Source of the DNA: Candidatus Omnitrophota bacterium
Lineage (GTDB): Bacteria; Omnitrophota; Gorgyraeia; Gygaellales; Profunditerraquicolaceae
Assembly (NCBI GenBank): GCA_022013085.1
Contig: JAKLQX010000004.1
Location: forward strand, 1-32,929
Length of the DNA: 32,929 bases
Reading direction: 5' to 3'
Shown: positions 7,163 to 14,769 of the stretch, one piece after another
Layout of the letters: each line of letters opens with the position of its first letter
Position numbering within the stretch: position 1 is the stretch's first letter
Made by a program: the position numbers and the translations under genes
The notes under the pieces: model-generated
Databases searched by the model: none
What the model saw: only the letters and a program-made list of their open reading frames with translations
Told to the model about the DNA's origin: nothing

Positions 7163-8383
7163 TTATAAAAGAAATCTTGAAGCGGATAAACGGAAGGCGT
7201 TCTTCTTCTCTTGGGAGGCAATGTTATTCTCAAAACATATTTGGACAACCGGAATACCGCCTAAAATATGAGAAATAGCGATATGGTGGTTTTCTATTGG
7301 CGAATCGGAGTATTTTACCTCAATCATAAGCCAGGGCTTGCGTTCTTTTAATATAAGAAAATCCGTCTCCCGCTTATTCTTATCGCGAATATAAGCCAGA
7401 GCAAACTCCATACCTGTCAAATCCTGCCAGGCCGAAAGCCGCGAATTTAACTCAACCGCGATATAATTCTCAAAGCGCTTATGAGGATCTCTAATCCGCG
7501 CCCAATCATAGAGATACCATTTAGAGGCCTTCAAAAGAGACCTCTTGATATTGCGGCTATAAGGCATAATCTTAAAGGCAAGGTAAAAATCCTGTAATTT
7601 CTTAAGATAATTCTTGATCGTAACCGGATTGCTTTCTAAATGGCCCGCCAGAGAATTTTCTGAAACAGGGCTTCCAATCATCTCTGGAAGCAACTGATAC
7701 AAATCATGGATTTTTTCGCGGTCAGTAATGCGGGTTAAGAGCCCGATATCCTCGGTAATTACGCGGTCCAAATAATCACGTGACCATTTCTTTTGAAACT
7801 CTTCCTTACCGGCCAAAAATGGCTCCGGAAATCCACTATAAGCCAATAATTGTTCTAAGGCGCCCTGTTTGTCCTTAGCCTGATGGTTCATTTTTCGCAA
7901 AATAAAATCTAAGGCATTATCGCATTCCGATTTTTCAATCCGCGGCTGGCCGATAACTTCCTTTAAGGTCAGCGGAAAAAGCTGAAAGGTAAAATAGCGG
8001 CCGGATAAACTATCTCCTGCTTTCCTGAAAACATCCAGCTTCGAAGAACCGGTAATAATAAATTGGTAATGTTCCTGCGTAGCGTCAAAGACGCCTTTTA
8101 GGATATTTTTCCATCCTCTAACTTTGTGAATTTCGTCAAAACATACCCACTGTTTAACGCTTTTCTGCGGAGGAGAATCCGAAGTAAAAAAAAGTTCAGC
8201 TTCTTTATAGCGATTGCGCACAGAACGCAGATCCCAGAGATAATACAACTTCTGCGCGCCTGCCTCTTTAAGCTTTATCTTGGCAAGAGTAGTTTTACCT
8301 GACTGGCGGGGCCCGGTGATAAAACGCATCTGCCGCCCCCAGGAAGGGCTAAAAGCAATGTGGAAAAGGGATCTTTCTAGCAT
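7163..8383 (-). CDS. AAA-family ATPase with DUF4143 C-terminal domain
   Basis: This 406-residue ATPase has Walker A GPRQSGKT (24-31), a Walker B-like WVCFDEIHK (D83, E84) and a sensor-like IITGSSKLDVFRK, followed by GRYFTFQLFPLTLKEV. The C-terminal half has the DUF4143 layout, including a winged-helix-like segment (SENSLAGHLESNPVTIKNYL) and a nuclease-like ending (RETDFLILKERKPWLMIEVK). Such proteins are abundant in uncultivated bacteria and archaea, and their physiological role is unknown. A candidate promoter (TTGACT, 16 bp, TAAAAT at 8390-8395) lies so close that the message would be nearly leaderless, and no Shine-Dalgarno is visible. It is not obviously linked to the pilus genes that converge on it from upstream. 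Confidence 0.88.
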   Translation of the reverse strand: MLERSLFHIAFSPSWGRQMRFITGPRQSGKTTLAKIKLKEAGAQKLYYLWDLRSVRNRYKEAELFFTSDSPPQKSVKQWVCFDEIHKVRGWKNILKGVFDATQEHYQFIITGSSKLDVFRKAGDSLSGRYFTFQLFPLTLKEVIGQPRIEKSECDNALDFILRKMNHQAKDKQGALEQLLAYSGFPEPFLAGKEEFQKKWSRDYLDRVITEDIGLLTRITDREKIHDLYQLLPEMIGSPVSENSLAGHLESNPVTIKNYLKKLQDFYLAFKIMPYSRNIKRSLLKASKWYLYDWARIRDPHKRFENYIAVELNSRLSAWQDLTGMEFALAYIRDKNKRETDFLILKERKPWLMIEVKYSDSPIENHHIAISHILGGIPVVQICFENNIASQEKKNAFRLSASRFLL

Positions 8384-8454
8384 AAGACTATTTTAAATAG
8401 ATATTTAAAAAAGTCAAGTAAAATTTAAAGGTGTATTTAAAAAAGTCTATTAGT

Positions 8455-9336
8455 TTAGAATTTCATCATCCCGCCCTGGGTAAACTGGATCAGGATGGGG
8501 CCGGCGACAATGATTAAAACCACTGGAAGGATAAATACGAGTAAGGGAAATAACAGCTTAATCGGAGCTTTTAAGGCCATTTCTTCGCCTCTTTGGAACC
8601 AGCGCAGGCGGATTTCCTCTGACTGCATCTTCAATGCCTCGCTAATAGGCGAGCCGATCCTGTCTGCCTGTAAAAGCGTCCTCACAAACGAACTAATCTC
8701 AGGGTTATTGATGCGGGTGGACATATTCTTTAACGCGTCACGCCGGGAACTGCCCATTTGTATTTCGTGGGCCATTATCTTCATTTCCTCAATAAGCGCG
8801 CAGGGCCTGAATTCCTGAATTACCCGGTTAACTGCCACCATAAAATCCAGGCCTGCCCCTACGCAGATATTCAAAAGGTCAATTACCAAAGGCAGGTCTC
8901 TCACAATCAAGGCGCGCCTTTTCTTAATCAGGTTATTCAGCCAGATGTCCGGTAAGATAAAACCAACGCCGGCGCAGATAACCAGTATCAGGAGTTCTGC
9001 GTGAACAGCAATAAAGGCGCCTAGCGGCACTGCCGCGGCCATGAACAATTTTAATATCATAAACTGGCTGGCGCTCATTATATTATTTGAGGAAGCTAAG
9101 CGTTTATGCAAATCGCTCGGGGACAAAGAGAGCATGGATTTGCCGAACAGGCGCTCGATAAGGCTGACTGGCCCGCTTAAAATATTTTTTAAATTAAATG
9201 CCTCCAGCCTTGAAGCCGCCGGCCCGGTAATTTCGGAAGGCAAATGCACCTCTTCCACCAGTTTACGGTTAGAAATATGATAGGCCACAAATCCAATACT
9301 GATAAACAACAATAAAATAATCAGCGCGAGTTCCAT
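8455..9336 (-). CDS. tadC: Tad pilus inner-membrane platform protein TadC
   Basis: This 293-residue protein carries a type II secretion F domain. It starts with a membrane helix (about 3-18), has central hydrophobic segments (FMILKLFMAAAVPLGAFIAV, LILVICAGVGFILPDIWL), then a cytoplasmic block typical of TadC (LPLVIDLLNICVGAGLDFMVAV, LLQADRIGSPISEALKMQSE, RWFQRGEEMALKAPIKLLFP) and a final helix. TadC and TadB form the platform at the inner membrane on which the TadA ATPase drives Flp pilus assembly. It is the last gene of the pilin operon and follows tadB with essentially no gap. Confidence 0.92.
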   Translation of the reverse strand: MELALIILLLFISIGFVAYHISNRKLVEEVHLPSEITGPAASRLEAFNLKNILSGPVSLIERLFGKSMLSLSPSDLHKRLASSNNIMSASQFMILKLFMAAAVPLGAFIAVHAELLILVICAGVGFILPDIWLNNLIKKRRALIVRDLPLVIDLLNICVGAGLDFMVAVNRVIQEFRPCALIEEMKIMAHEIQMGSSRRDALKNMSTRINNPEISSFVRTLLQADRIGSPISEALKMQSEEIRLRWFQRGEEMALKAPIKLLFPLLVFILPVVLIIVAGPILIQFTQGGMMKF

Positions 9337-9337
9337 A

Positions 9338-10183
9338 TTATATCTCCACCCGGCTTAACTTCCGGATCAAAACTATCCCGATTACTTCGGAAATCACCGA
9401 CCAGGCAAGCAGCATCTGGCCGGTTTTATCTTTAAGCATGATGTCAAAATTACCCGGGTTAGTGAAATACATGAAAACCCCGAAGGCAATCGGCAAGAGG
9501 CCCATAATCGCCCCCTGCAGCCGCCCCTGCACAGTGAGTATCCTTACGCGGTCGTCTAATTTTCTTTTTTCCCTGATGGTATGCACTAAATTTCCGAAAA
9601 TTTCAGTCAAGTCGCCTCCGGTTTCCCGGGAAATACTGATGGCAGTAGTTAATAATTCCAAATCATCTAAAGGTATTCTTTGCTTAAGATGCGCCAGGCA
9701 ATCCTCTAAGCTTACGCCCATTTTATTTTCTTTGATCACCAGGGCAAACTCATCGCTGATGGGCGCGGGCATCTCTTCGGTAAGCACCTCAAATGCCTGA
9801 GGTAAACTCATCCCTGCCTTAAGCGAGCTGGAAAGAAGCATCAGCGCATCTACCAGCTGCTTGGCGAAATTATTCAGCCTTTTTCGGCCCATATTTTTAA
9901 TCCATATCCGGGGCAATAATAAACCCAGGCCTGCGCCTGCTAAAACACCCAGTGGATTATGTAAGATCATAAATCCCAGCGTGCCCAGCACCAAAGGCGT
10001 AATCGTAAACACAGATAGTAAACGGCGCTTTTCAGTATAAATAAACATCTTATGCAGTTCTTTAGAGGCCTTTTCCATACGCTTACCCTGGAGCTGAGAA
10101 TAACGGCCTAAAAGCAAGGGAATTAATTCATAGGCCAAACCAGCGATGGAGCCGAAAATAAGTAAGATAATTATTAGTCTCAT
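9338..10183 (-). CDS. tadB: Tad pilus inner-membrane platform protein TadB
   Basis: This 281-residue type II secretion F-domain protein has an N-terminal helix (1-20), a pair of helices around 60-95, the family motif QLVDALMLLSSSLKAGMSLP, a conserved ETGGDLTEIFGNLVHTIREK block, and two closing helices (LQGAIMGLLPIAFGVFMYF and the last 20 residues). It pairs with TadC as the pilus assembly platform. It lies 3 bp behind the last small prepilin gene and directly before tadC. Confidence 0.93.
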   Translation of the reverse strand: MRLIIILLIFGSIAGLAYELIPLLLGRYSQLQGKRMEKASKELHKMFIYTEKRRLLSVFTITPLVLGTLGFMILHNPLGVLAGAGLGLLLPRIWIKNMGRKRLNNFAKQLVDALMLLSSSLKAGMSLPQAFEVLTEEMPAPISDEFALVIKENKMGVSLEDCLAHLKQRIPLDDLELLTTAISISRETGGDLTEIFGNLVHTIREKRKLDDRVRILTVQGRLQGAIMGLLPIAFGVFMYFTNPGNFDIMLKDKTGQMLLAWSVISEVIGIVLIRKLSRVEI

Positions 10184-10185
10184 TT

Positions 10186-10392
10186 TTACATTGGTGGTAA
10201 TCCGCCGCCGCCTGATAGCTGCGGTTTTAGAAGGGTCCTGGACGTTTGCCTGCCAAAACCAAACACGTCCCCTGCTTCCTTCCAGCGTCCGCTTACAGCC
10301 CGTTTAACATAAACCTGCATTGCCAAAAGCCCGGCGATTACAATCGCAATCAGCAAACTATATTCTACCACGCTCATCCCTTTTTTTCTCAT
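10186..10392 (-). CDS. Small class III-signal prepilin, Gly/Pro tail
   Basis: This 68-residue prepilin has a basic MRKKG leader followed by MSVVEY, where the Flp-type peptidase would cut after the glycine. Next come a hydrophobic helix (8-27) and the motif MQVYVKRAVSGRWKEAG shared with most pilins of this operon. The mature part is short and ends in GGGGLPPM. It is probably a minor subunit of the Flp pilus. It lies between the TadE-like gene and tadB. Methionine rather than glutamine at the +1 position is unusual for this set. Confidence 0.82.
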   Translation of the reverse strand: MRKKGMSVVEYSLLIAIVIAGLLAMQVYVKRAVSGRWKEAGDVFGFGRQTSRTLLKPQLSGGGGLPPM

Positions 10393-10397
10393 TTTAT

Positions 10398-10649
10398 TTA
10401 TTTCGGCAGCTCTTCCGGTTTACCGAATATGTTTAAATTCTTAGGCGTATAAAAATCTATCTTTGGAGGCGCGGTGGTGCCATCAGCCGCTACGGTCGGG
10501 CGCGTACTTTCATACTGCTTATGCCGTTGCACAATATTATTCCCGAACCAGACAAATATTTGCGTGGTTGCCACCAAAAAAAGAATCAGGCAAATGAAAG
10601 CAGTAGTAAATTCAAGCGCGACCTGGGCTTTTACTTGGTAATTTTCCAT
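10398..10649 (-). CDS. TadE-like minor pseudopilin
   Basis: This 83-residue protein begins MENYQVKA, then QVALEF (cleavage after the alanine), followed by a hydrophobic helix (LILFLVATTQIFVWF) and a hydrophilic tail. The ALEF/FxxxFxxL style is that of TadE-like pseudopilins, which are processed by the same peptidase and act in pilus initiation. Its start overlaps the end of the preceding gene by 19 bp, implying translational coupling. The tail ends NIFGKPEELPK and has no recognised domain. Confidence 0.78.
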   Translation of the reverse strand: MENYQVKAQVALEFTTAFICLILFLVATTQIFVWFGNNIVQRHKQYESTRPTVAADGTTAPPKIDFYTPKNLNIFGKPEELPK

Positions 10650-11632
10650 TCTGATACTCTATTCCTTTCAAAAGGAGAATTTATATTTTCCACCCCCGAT
10701 CTACTCCTAATTTTATGAGTAATTGTCGTGGGATTTCCGGCTTCATCCTTAAAACTGTATGCGGCGGTACTTGCGCTTGTCCCGGGAGTTTCTTCTATGG
10801 TCAGCTTGCCGCTGCGCCTGATATTCTGCTCATCCTCCAATAATAGCCCTTGAATATTAGCGGGAGTTACGTCAGGAATACCATCATTATTAACGTCATT
10901 ATTCAACTGCGTATAATTAGGATTGATCTCACCTGAATCCGGGCTTAATAAATTCAGGCGGGTAAGCAGATCTCCGTTAACAGCACTATCAGGGCCTACG
11001 CCAATAACCTGATATTTTACAAATGAGATCCCTCCCCATTTTAAATAAACTTCGCTGATTATTTCTTTTTGTTTGTCGGCATCAGCTGCTTCGGGATTTA
11101 ATAAAATCATTGCTTGTTTAGGTGAATCTTCGGTGGGTTGATAACAACGCAGTTTATTCCAAGTCAGAAGCTGCGGGTCGGGGTTATTGGGAAACATTAC
11201 ATAAAATTGATTGGCAGGACTGGTAATAAAACCAAAACCCGCGGTCCTATATTCGTATTCTTTACCGTTAATCACATATTTCTTCCGGGGCAAAGTCGAA
11301 TAATCGGTAAGGTCGGTATATTTATCCTGTAGAGTATTGCCCCAGATTACCTCAGCGCTGGCTTGCACCGGAACAACACTACCCGCGCCAAACATATCGC
11401 GCGGATCGGGTATATGCTTATCCTTAAGCAACACAACCGAAGCTGAGGCATCCGGCCGGGCAGGCCCATTGTATGCTTCAGATAACGCCGTGCGAAAAGC
11501 AGCCATCTGCATATCCTGCTGGTAATTATAGCGCACTCCGTAACTGATCAAAAAAGACAAAACCAACAAAAGAATCGAACCAAAAGTTGCCAATTCCGTT
11601 AAGGTCTGCGCTTTTTTATTAAAATAAGCCAT
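10631..11632 (-). CDS. Large TadE/TadF-like pseudopilin with Ca-loop-like motif
   Basis: This protein of about 333 residues is anchored by a class III-type signal (NKKA, then QTLTEL) and a hydrophobic helix (about 15-33). A long periplasmic or pilus-exposed domain follows. That domain contains NDVNNDGIPD, a DxNxDGxxD loop of the dockerin/thrombospondin type that commonly binds calcium. The rest matches no family I know. ATG 11632 is preferred over TTG 11638 because GGAGA lies 9 nt before it. It overlaps the next gene by 19 bp. A minor subunit or tip component of the Tad pilus is likely from context, and an adhesive role is inference. Confidence 0.78.
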   Translation of the reverse strand: MAYFNKKAQTLTELATFGSILLLVLSFLISYGVRYNYQQDMQMAAFRTALSEAYNGPARPDASASVVLLKDKHIPDPRDMFGAGSVVPVQASAEVIWGNTLQDKYTDLTDYSTLPRKKYVINGKEYEYRTAGFGFITSPANQFYVMFPNNPDPQLLTWNKLRCYQPTEDSPKQAMILLNPEAADADKQKEIISEVYLKWGGISFVKYQVIGVGPDSAVNGDLLTRLNLLSPDSGEINPNYTQLNNDVNNDGIPDVTPANIQGLLLEDEQNIRRSGKLTIEETPGTSASTAAYSFKDEAGNPTTITHKIRSRSGVENINSPFERNRVSEWKITK

Positions 11633-12008
11633 CTTCAAATTCTCCTAATGTTTCTTTTCCGCTTTTCTGGGTAGTCTCATCAATACTTGCCTCTGTCTTC
11701 ATTCCGTAGACAGGCAAACCATATTGATCAAGCAAAGGTTTGCCGTCCTTGTCCAAGGGAACTAAAGATTGTATTATCCCTGTGGTGGAAGTTGTTTCTG
11801 TGATAATTTTTGACTCCACATTCAACGGTGTATATTGTTCGCCTAACTCATCTCCTGCCTGCCTGAGTTTACCCTGCACTCCCCGCCTGAGGTAAAACTG
11901 CATCCCTAAAAGCGCTGCCACTACGCAGGCAACTACCATGGCGTATTCCAATGTCGATTGCGCGCTTGCCTTAGCTGAGCCATATTTTTTAATTTGCATT
12001 GTCATCAT
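11619..12008 (-). CDS. Class III-signal prepilin with DKDGKPL tail
   Basis: This prepilin is about 129 residues from ATG 12008. A longer frame to 12083 would lie inside the previous gene and is unlikely. The leader ends KASA and is followed by QSTLEYAMVV, a helix of about 20 residues and the shared block MQFYLRRGVQGKLRQAG. The mature tail carries EQYTPLNVESKIITETT, like the QYxP tails of its neighbours, and LDKDGKPLLDQYGLPVYG, which resembles the DxDGxP loops of the large pilin upstream. The start lies 8 bp behind the previous stop, and the RBS is weak, suggesting coupling. Probably a pilus subunit. Confidence 0.8.
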   Translation of the reverse strand: MMTMQIKKYGSAKASAQSTLEYAMVVACVVAALLGMQFYLRRGVQGKLRQAGDELGEQYTPLNVESKIITETTSTTGIIQSLVPLDKDGKPLLDQYGLPVYGMKTEASIDETTQKSGKETLGEFEDGLF

Positions 12009-12015
12009 TATTTTA

Positions 12016-13122
12016 TTATGGAGTGCCGCCGGGTTTACTTGCCTTACCCTTTTGCTTTTCCAACGCGCCGAATGTGCCTGCACCCTCTAATTTATAAGTT
12101 GCTTCCCAAGCGCCGGTAGTCTGAGCCGTGTCCTTATCTATAATCTTGGTTCTCATCGGATAGGCAACCGTTGCCGGACCGATGCTGGGAGACACAGAAC
12201 TTATTGTTACTATCTCATGTTGCCCATAAATATTGCCGTCGCTACCGGTTACCCCCACAATTTCCTTAGTTACCGGATCAATTACATAACCGCTGTATGT
12301 CCTAAGTACTGTGAGCTTGCTATCTACGGTTGATACCGGAAAGCCATCCGGGTCAAATCCGGTAAAATCACCTGTGCGGGCGTCCTCTCCGCCGACAAGT
12401 ATTCTGTCTTTAGGGTCAGTGGTAAAGGTATAGTAATAAACCTTACTGCCTTTTATTTCTGTTTGAATAAACCCCTTGATCTTATCTTTTTCCATTCTTT
12501 CTTTATACGCTGTCATTGCCGGATGCCAATCCGCTGGCGCTAAACTTTTCGGCCCGCTATACTTTGAAAGAGTATCCACGGTGATTTTTTTGTCTGACTT
12601 AAACACTAAAGGATTTTTAGGATCTTTATATTCGAATTTAACTAATCCGGACTCAACTACTCCTTGTTGAACATAGGCGGCTCCTTGAACCCCTGTCAAA
12701 GCTTTGCCATTTTTATCGTAGACCACCGGCAGAGGATTGCCGTCTATATCCAGACTAGTAAAATTACCCGTAGCAATATCTTCTATGCCAATGCCGCGGT
12801 CTTTCTTTATTTTCGTTGGATTATCGGGATCCTCGATATAAACATTATAATAAAAACTATTGCCTGCCCGCTCTCTTATAAAGAACTCTCCGGCTATCAA
12901 TTTATCTTTGTATGCTATTGCCAGCGGATGCCACGCCCTGGTTGCTTCATCCACCTCGATTCTACCCTCTGTTTGCTCTCCGGCTAAGGTATCGGCAGAG
13001 GTTTTGACTATACCCTGTATGCCCCGCTTAATATAACTCTGCATACCTATCCCGGCTAAGGTAACCAGGACAATTACCAACACATACTCATTTATACTCT
13101 GGCCCATTCTGCGCATTTTCAT
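12016..13122 (-). CDS. Large class III-signal prepilin with two internal repeats
   Basis: This prepilin has about 368 residues, several times the usual Flp size. The start at ATG 13122 directly follows the upstream stop. A frame from 13173 is possible but would place 17 residues inside the previous gene. The leader MKMRRMG is followed by QSINEY (cleavage after Gly), then a hydrophobic helix and the shared MQSYIKRGIQG block. The exposed part contains two homologous units (about residues 64-134 and 199-264). Each opens WHPxxxAYK, passes through a Y-rich strand and TGxFT, and ends in DxDGxPV. The unit matches no domain I know. It may be a tip or minor adhesive pilin, an inference from size and context. 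Confidence 0.78.
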   Translation of the reverse strand: MKMRRMGQSINEYVLVIVLVTLAGIGMQSYIKRGIQGIVKTSADTLAGEQTEGRIEVDEATRAWHPLAIAYKDKLIAGEFFIRERAGNSFYYNVYIEDPDNPTKIKKDRGIGIEDIATGNFTSLDIDGNPLPVVYDKNGKALTGVQGAAYVQQGVVESGLVKFEYKDPKNPLVFKSDKKITVDTLSKYSGPKSLAPADWHPAMTAYKERMEKDKIKGFIQTEIKGSKVYYYTFTTDPKDRILVGGEDARTGDFTGFDPDGFPVSTVDSKLTVLRTYSGYVIDPVTKEIVGVTGSDGNIYGQHEIVTISSVSPSIGPATVAYPMRTKIIDKDTAQTTGAWEATYKLEGAGTFGALEKQKGKASKPGGTP

Positions 13123-13123
13123 T

Positions 13124-13459
13124 TTATTGCACACCCCTTTTGGCTGTGCCTTTGACGACTGTGCTATCCTCAAGAGAATCCCGGGTTGTTAGGCCTTCAT
13201 ATTTTACATCTTCATTAACTATTTTAGATTGCTTAACTGTAAATTCGTCCTGGACATAGTATGGCTCATATTGTTTGGGGCTTGCGGCCTGTTTAGCCGC
13301 GTGATCTACCAATTCCCGGTATCTTCCCTGTAAGCCCCTTTTTACATAAAGCTGCATGCCTAAAAGCGCGGCTAAAACTAATGCCAGACAAATGCTATAT
13401 TCAGCCACGCTTTGTGCCCTGCTTATTCTCGATATTTTATTTACTATACAAATCCTCAT
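13124..13459 (-). CDS. Class III-signal prepilin, QYEPYY tail
   Basis: This prepilin is about 111 residues from ATG 13459, which has AAGG/GGGG just upstream and overlaps the preceding gene by about 20 bp. A longer frame to 13534 lies within that gene and is not favoured. The signal ends ISRA and is followed by QSVAEYSICL, a helix, and MQLYVKRGLQGRYRELV. The mature tail has KQYEPYYVQDEFTVKQS, then a Lys/Glu-rich segment. The QYEPYY element is shared with the 116-residue pilin at 13796. Context and signal make it a pilus subunit, and which one is dominant cannot be told. Confidence 0.8.
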   Translation of the reverse strand: MRICIVNKISRISRAQSVAEYSICLALVLAALLGMQLYVKRGLQGRYRELVDHAAKQAASPKQYEPYYVQDEFTVKQSKIVNEDVKYEGLTTRDSLEDSTVVKGTAKRGVQ

Positions 13460-13781
13460 CCTTACCCCAGGCCTCAATCTTTTCATCAGCCAGGCTTTCT
13501 TTCTTCTGCACGCGACCGGCACCGGAACCATCACCTAAGTCAATATACTTTTGAGTTGTAGCTCTGTTTTTAAGAGTCTGTTCTGTATAACTCTTACTGG
13601 TTGTTTGGAATTTTCCGGTATGTTTGGTAGGGTCATATTGCTCGCCAATATCATCGCTAGCTGACTTTAATCTTCCGGCATAACCATGCTTCATATAATG
13701 CTGCATCAGCAAAAGCCCGGCAATGATCACTGCGGTTATCAACGCATATTCTAATGTGCTCTGGCCCTTTTTGTTAAACAT
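13437..13781 (-). CDS. Class III-signal prepilin
   Basis: This 114-residue prepilin has the signal MFNKKG then QSTLEYALIT, a helix of about 20 residues and MQHYMKHGYAGRLKSAS, a diverged form of the operon signature. The tail has EQYDPTKHTGKFQTTSKS, aligned with the QYxP tails of its neighbours, and a charged C-terminus. A strong RBS, GGAGG, lies 9 nt before the ATG. The 17-bp region ahead of the ATG is identical to that of the next pilin upstream (13796-14146), which suggests recent duplication of the gene start. Confidence 0.85.
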   Translation of the reverse strand: MFNKKGQSTLEYALITAVIIAGLLLMQHYMKHGYAGRLKSASDDIGEQYDPTKHTGKFQTTSKSYTEQTLKNRATTQKYIDLGDGSGAGRVQKKESLADEKIEAWGKDEDLYSK

Positions 13782-13795
13782 CTTTGTTCACCTCC

Positions 13796-14146
13796 TTAAT
13801 CAGCGCTGGTTGTGCTCAGGACTGTCTCAACCCCGCCTGCATCAACCTTGGTTTCCTCTTTTACGTTACTACGAGTAATCGCACCGCGATTCCCCAGTGC
13901 CTCATCGGCAGTTCTCTCGCTTCTTACTTTTGTAACGGATTCCGCGTAATACGGCTCATATTGATTACCGGTAAAGTTTAAATTAACGCCACCCACATCT
14001 TGCGATGTACCGGTGTGTTTAACCGCTTCATGAATTCTACCCTGCAAACCCCTTTTAACGTAGGTCTGCATTCCTACTGCTGCGGCAATTATCAATGCGA
14101 TAAGAATCGCATATTCCGCTGTATTCTGGCCCTTTTTGTTTAGCAT
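13796..14146 (-). CDS. Class III-signal prepilin, QYEPYY tail
   Basis: This 116-residue prepilin has the signal MLNKKG then QNTAEYAILI, a helix, and MQTYVKRGLQGRIHEAV, the clearest copy of the family signature. The mature tail contains NQYEPYYAESVTKVRSERT and a Val/Thr-rich end. The RBS GGAGGTGAACAAAG is identical to that of the following gene. It lies between the canonical short Flp-like genes and the longer pilins. It is likely a pilus subunit processed by a TadV-type peptidase not encoded here. Confidence 0.85.
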   Translation of the reverse strand: MLNKKGQNTAEYAILIALIIAAAVGMQTYVKRGLQGRIHEAVKHTGTSQDVGGVNLNFTGNQYEPYYAESVTKVRSERTADEALGNRGAITRSNVKEETKVDAGGVETVLSTTSAD

Positions 14147-14171
14147 CTTTGTTCACCTCCCCTAAATAAAA

Positions 14172-14339
14172 TTATTTTGGTAATTGATCTGTAGCTTTAT
14201 TAATAGTTTTAGCAGCATCGTCTAACCCCTTATTCACCGCGGGTTTAATTAAATTAGTCGCTGCTAGAGCAACCGCTATAACTATCACAGTTAGCACAAT
14301 CACATACTCCAAAATACTCTGGCCCTTTTTCTTATACAT
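14172..14339 (-). CDS. flp: Short Flp-type prepilin (55 aa)
   Basis: The 56-codon frame reads MYKKKG, then QSILEYVIVLTVIVIAVALA, then a short amphipathic tail (NLIKPAVNKGLDDAAKTI). Size, signal (G|QSILEY) and tail match classic Flp major pilins better than the other members, and it lacks the MQxYxKRG block. GGAGGAGAG lies 5 nt before the ATG, the strongest RBS in the array, which would suit a major subunit. It is only 19 bp from the previous gene. Confidence 0.82.
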   Translation of the reverse strand: MYKKKGQSILEYVIVLTVIVIAVALAATNLIKPAVNKGLDDAAKTINKATDQLPK

Positions 14340-14358
14340 CTTGCTCTCCTCCTTTTGA

Positions 14359-14502
14359 TTACGGCGTATTTATCTGCTCTTCGATAATATTAAAATTTGC
14401 CTGCACCGAACGCTGCATATACATATTCATCGCGATAAATGCTGCCGCGACAATAGCAATTAATAATGCGTATTCGATTGTGCTTTGCGCCCTGTTTCTC
14501 AT
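14359..14502 (-). CDS. Very short class III-signal prepilin (47 aa)
   Basis: The 48-codon frame reads MRNRA, then QSTIEYALLIAIVAAAFIAM, then NMYMQRSVQANFNII and a short acidic end. Cleavage after the alanine would leave a mature peptide of about 42 residues, nearly all helix. MNMYMQRSVQ is a weak version of the operon signature. The ATG overlaps the preceding stop (ATGA), so it is translationally coupled. It is a candidate minor or truncated pilin. Confidence 0.78.
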   Translation of the reverse strand: MRNRAQSTIEYALLIAIVAAAFIAMNMYMQRSVQANFNIIEEQINTP

Positions 14503-14696
14503 TTTACGATCTCCGCGACTGAACGATTAAAGGCATCATCGCAAGATTTTTTTATAGCATCAAAATGCGGCCCAAAAATTAAAACAGTCGCCACTACAAC
14601 CGCCGTTAAGATTACGTATTCAAATATCGATTGCGCTTTACCAACAGAGAATTTTCTTGGCGCAAGATAGCTTCTATCGCCCTTTTTAAAAGCCAT
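14499..14696 (-). CDS. First prepilin of the operon (65 aa)
   Basis: This 65-residue protein starts at ATG 14696, with AGGGTG 7 nt upstream. A GTG at 14705 is a less likely start. The leader of about 20 residues is basic and unusually long for the family, ending VGKA before QSIFEYVILT. A helix and an amphipathic tail (FDAIKKSCDDAFNRSVAEIVK) with one cysteine follow. It resembles Flp pilins in size. It is promoter-proximal, with a leader of about 65 nt containing a hairpin, and overlaps the next gene by 4 bp. Confidence 0.8.
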   Translation of the reverse strand: MAFKKGDRSYLAPRKFSVGKAQSIFEYVILTAVVVATVLIFGPHFDAIKKSCDDAFNRSVAEIVK

Positions 14697-14723
14697 TATA
14701 AACACCCTAAAATAATTCGTCCA

Positions 14724-14750
14724 GCGTCTCTAACTATCGTCGAGAAACGC
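14724..14750 (-). promoter_or_regulatory. 5'-UTR hairpin of the pilin operon
   Basis: In the minus-strand leader GCGUUUC pairs with GAGACGC (7 bp including one G-U) around a loop of about 13 nt, 30 nt before the first start codon. It could stabilise the message. It resembles no riboswitch I recognise. Confidence 0.4.
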
Positions 14751-14769
14751 ATTTTTATTTTACATTTAA

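Noticed and set aside
8384-8454. Leaderless start of the DUF4143 ATPase
   Set aside because: The -10-like TAAAAT is only about 6 bp from the ATG, but the region is very AT-rich and the match may be chance.
10186-14696. Type IVa pilins
   Set aside because: The signals are Flp/class III type (short leader, QSxxEY) and the neighbours are Tad genes. No PilB/PilC/PilQ set is present.
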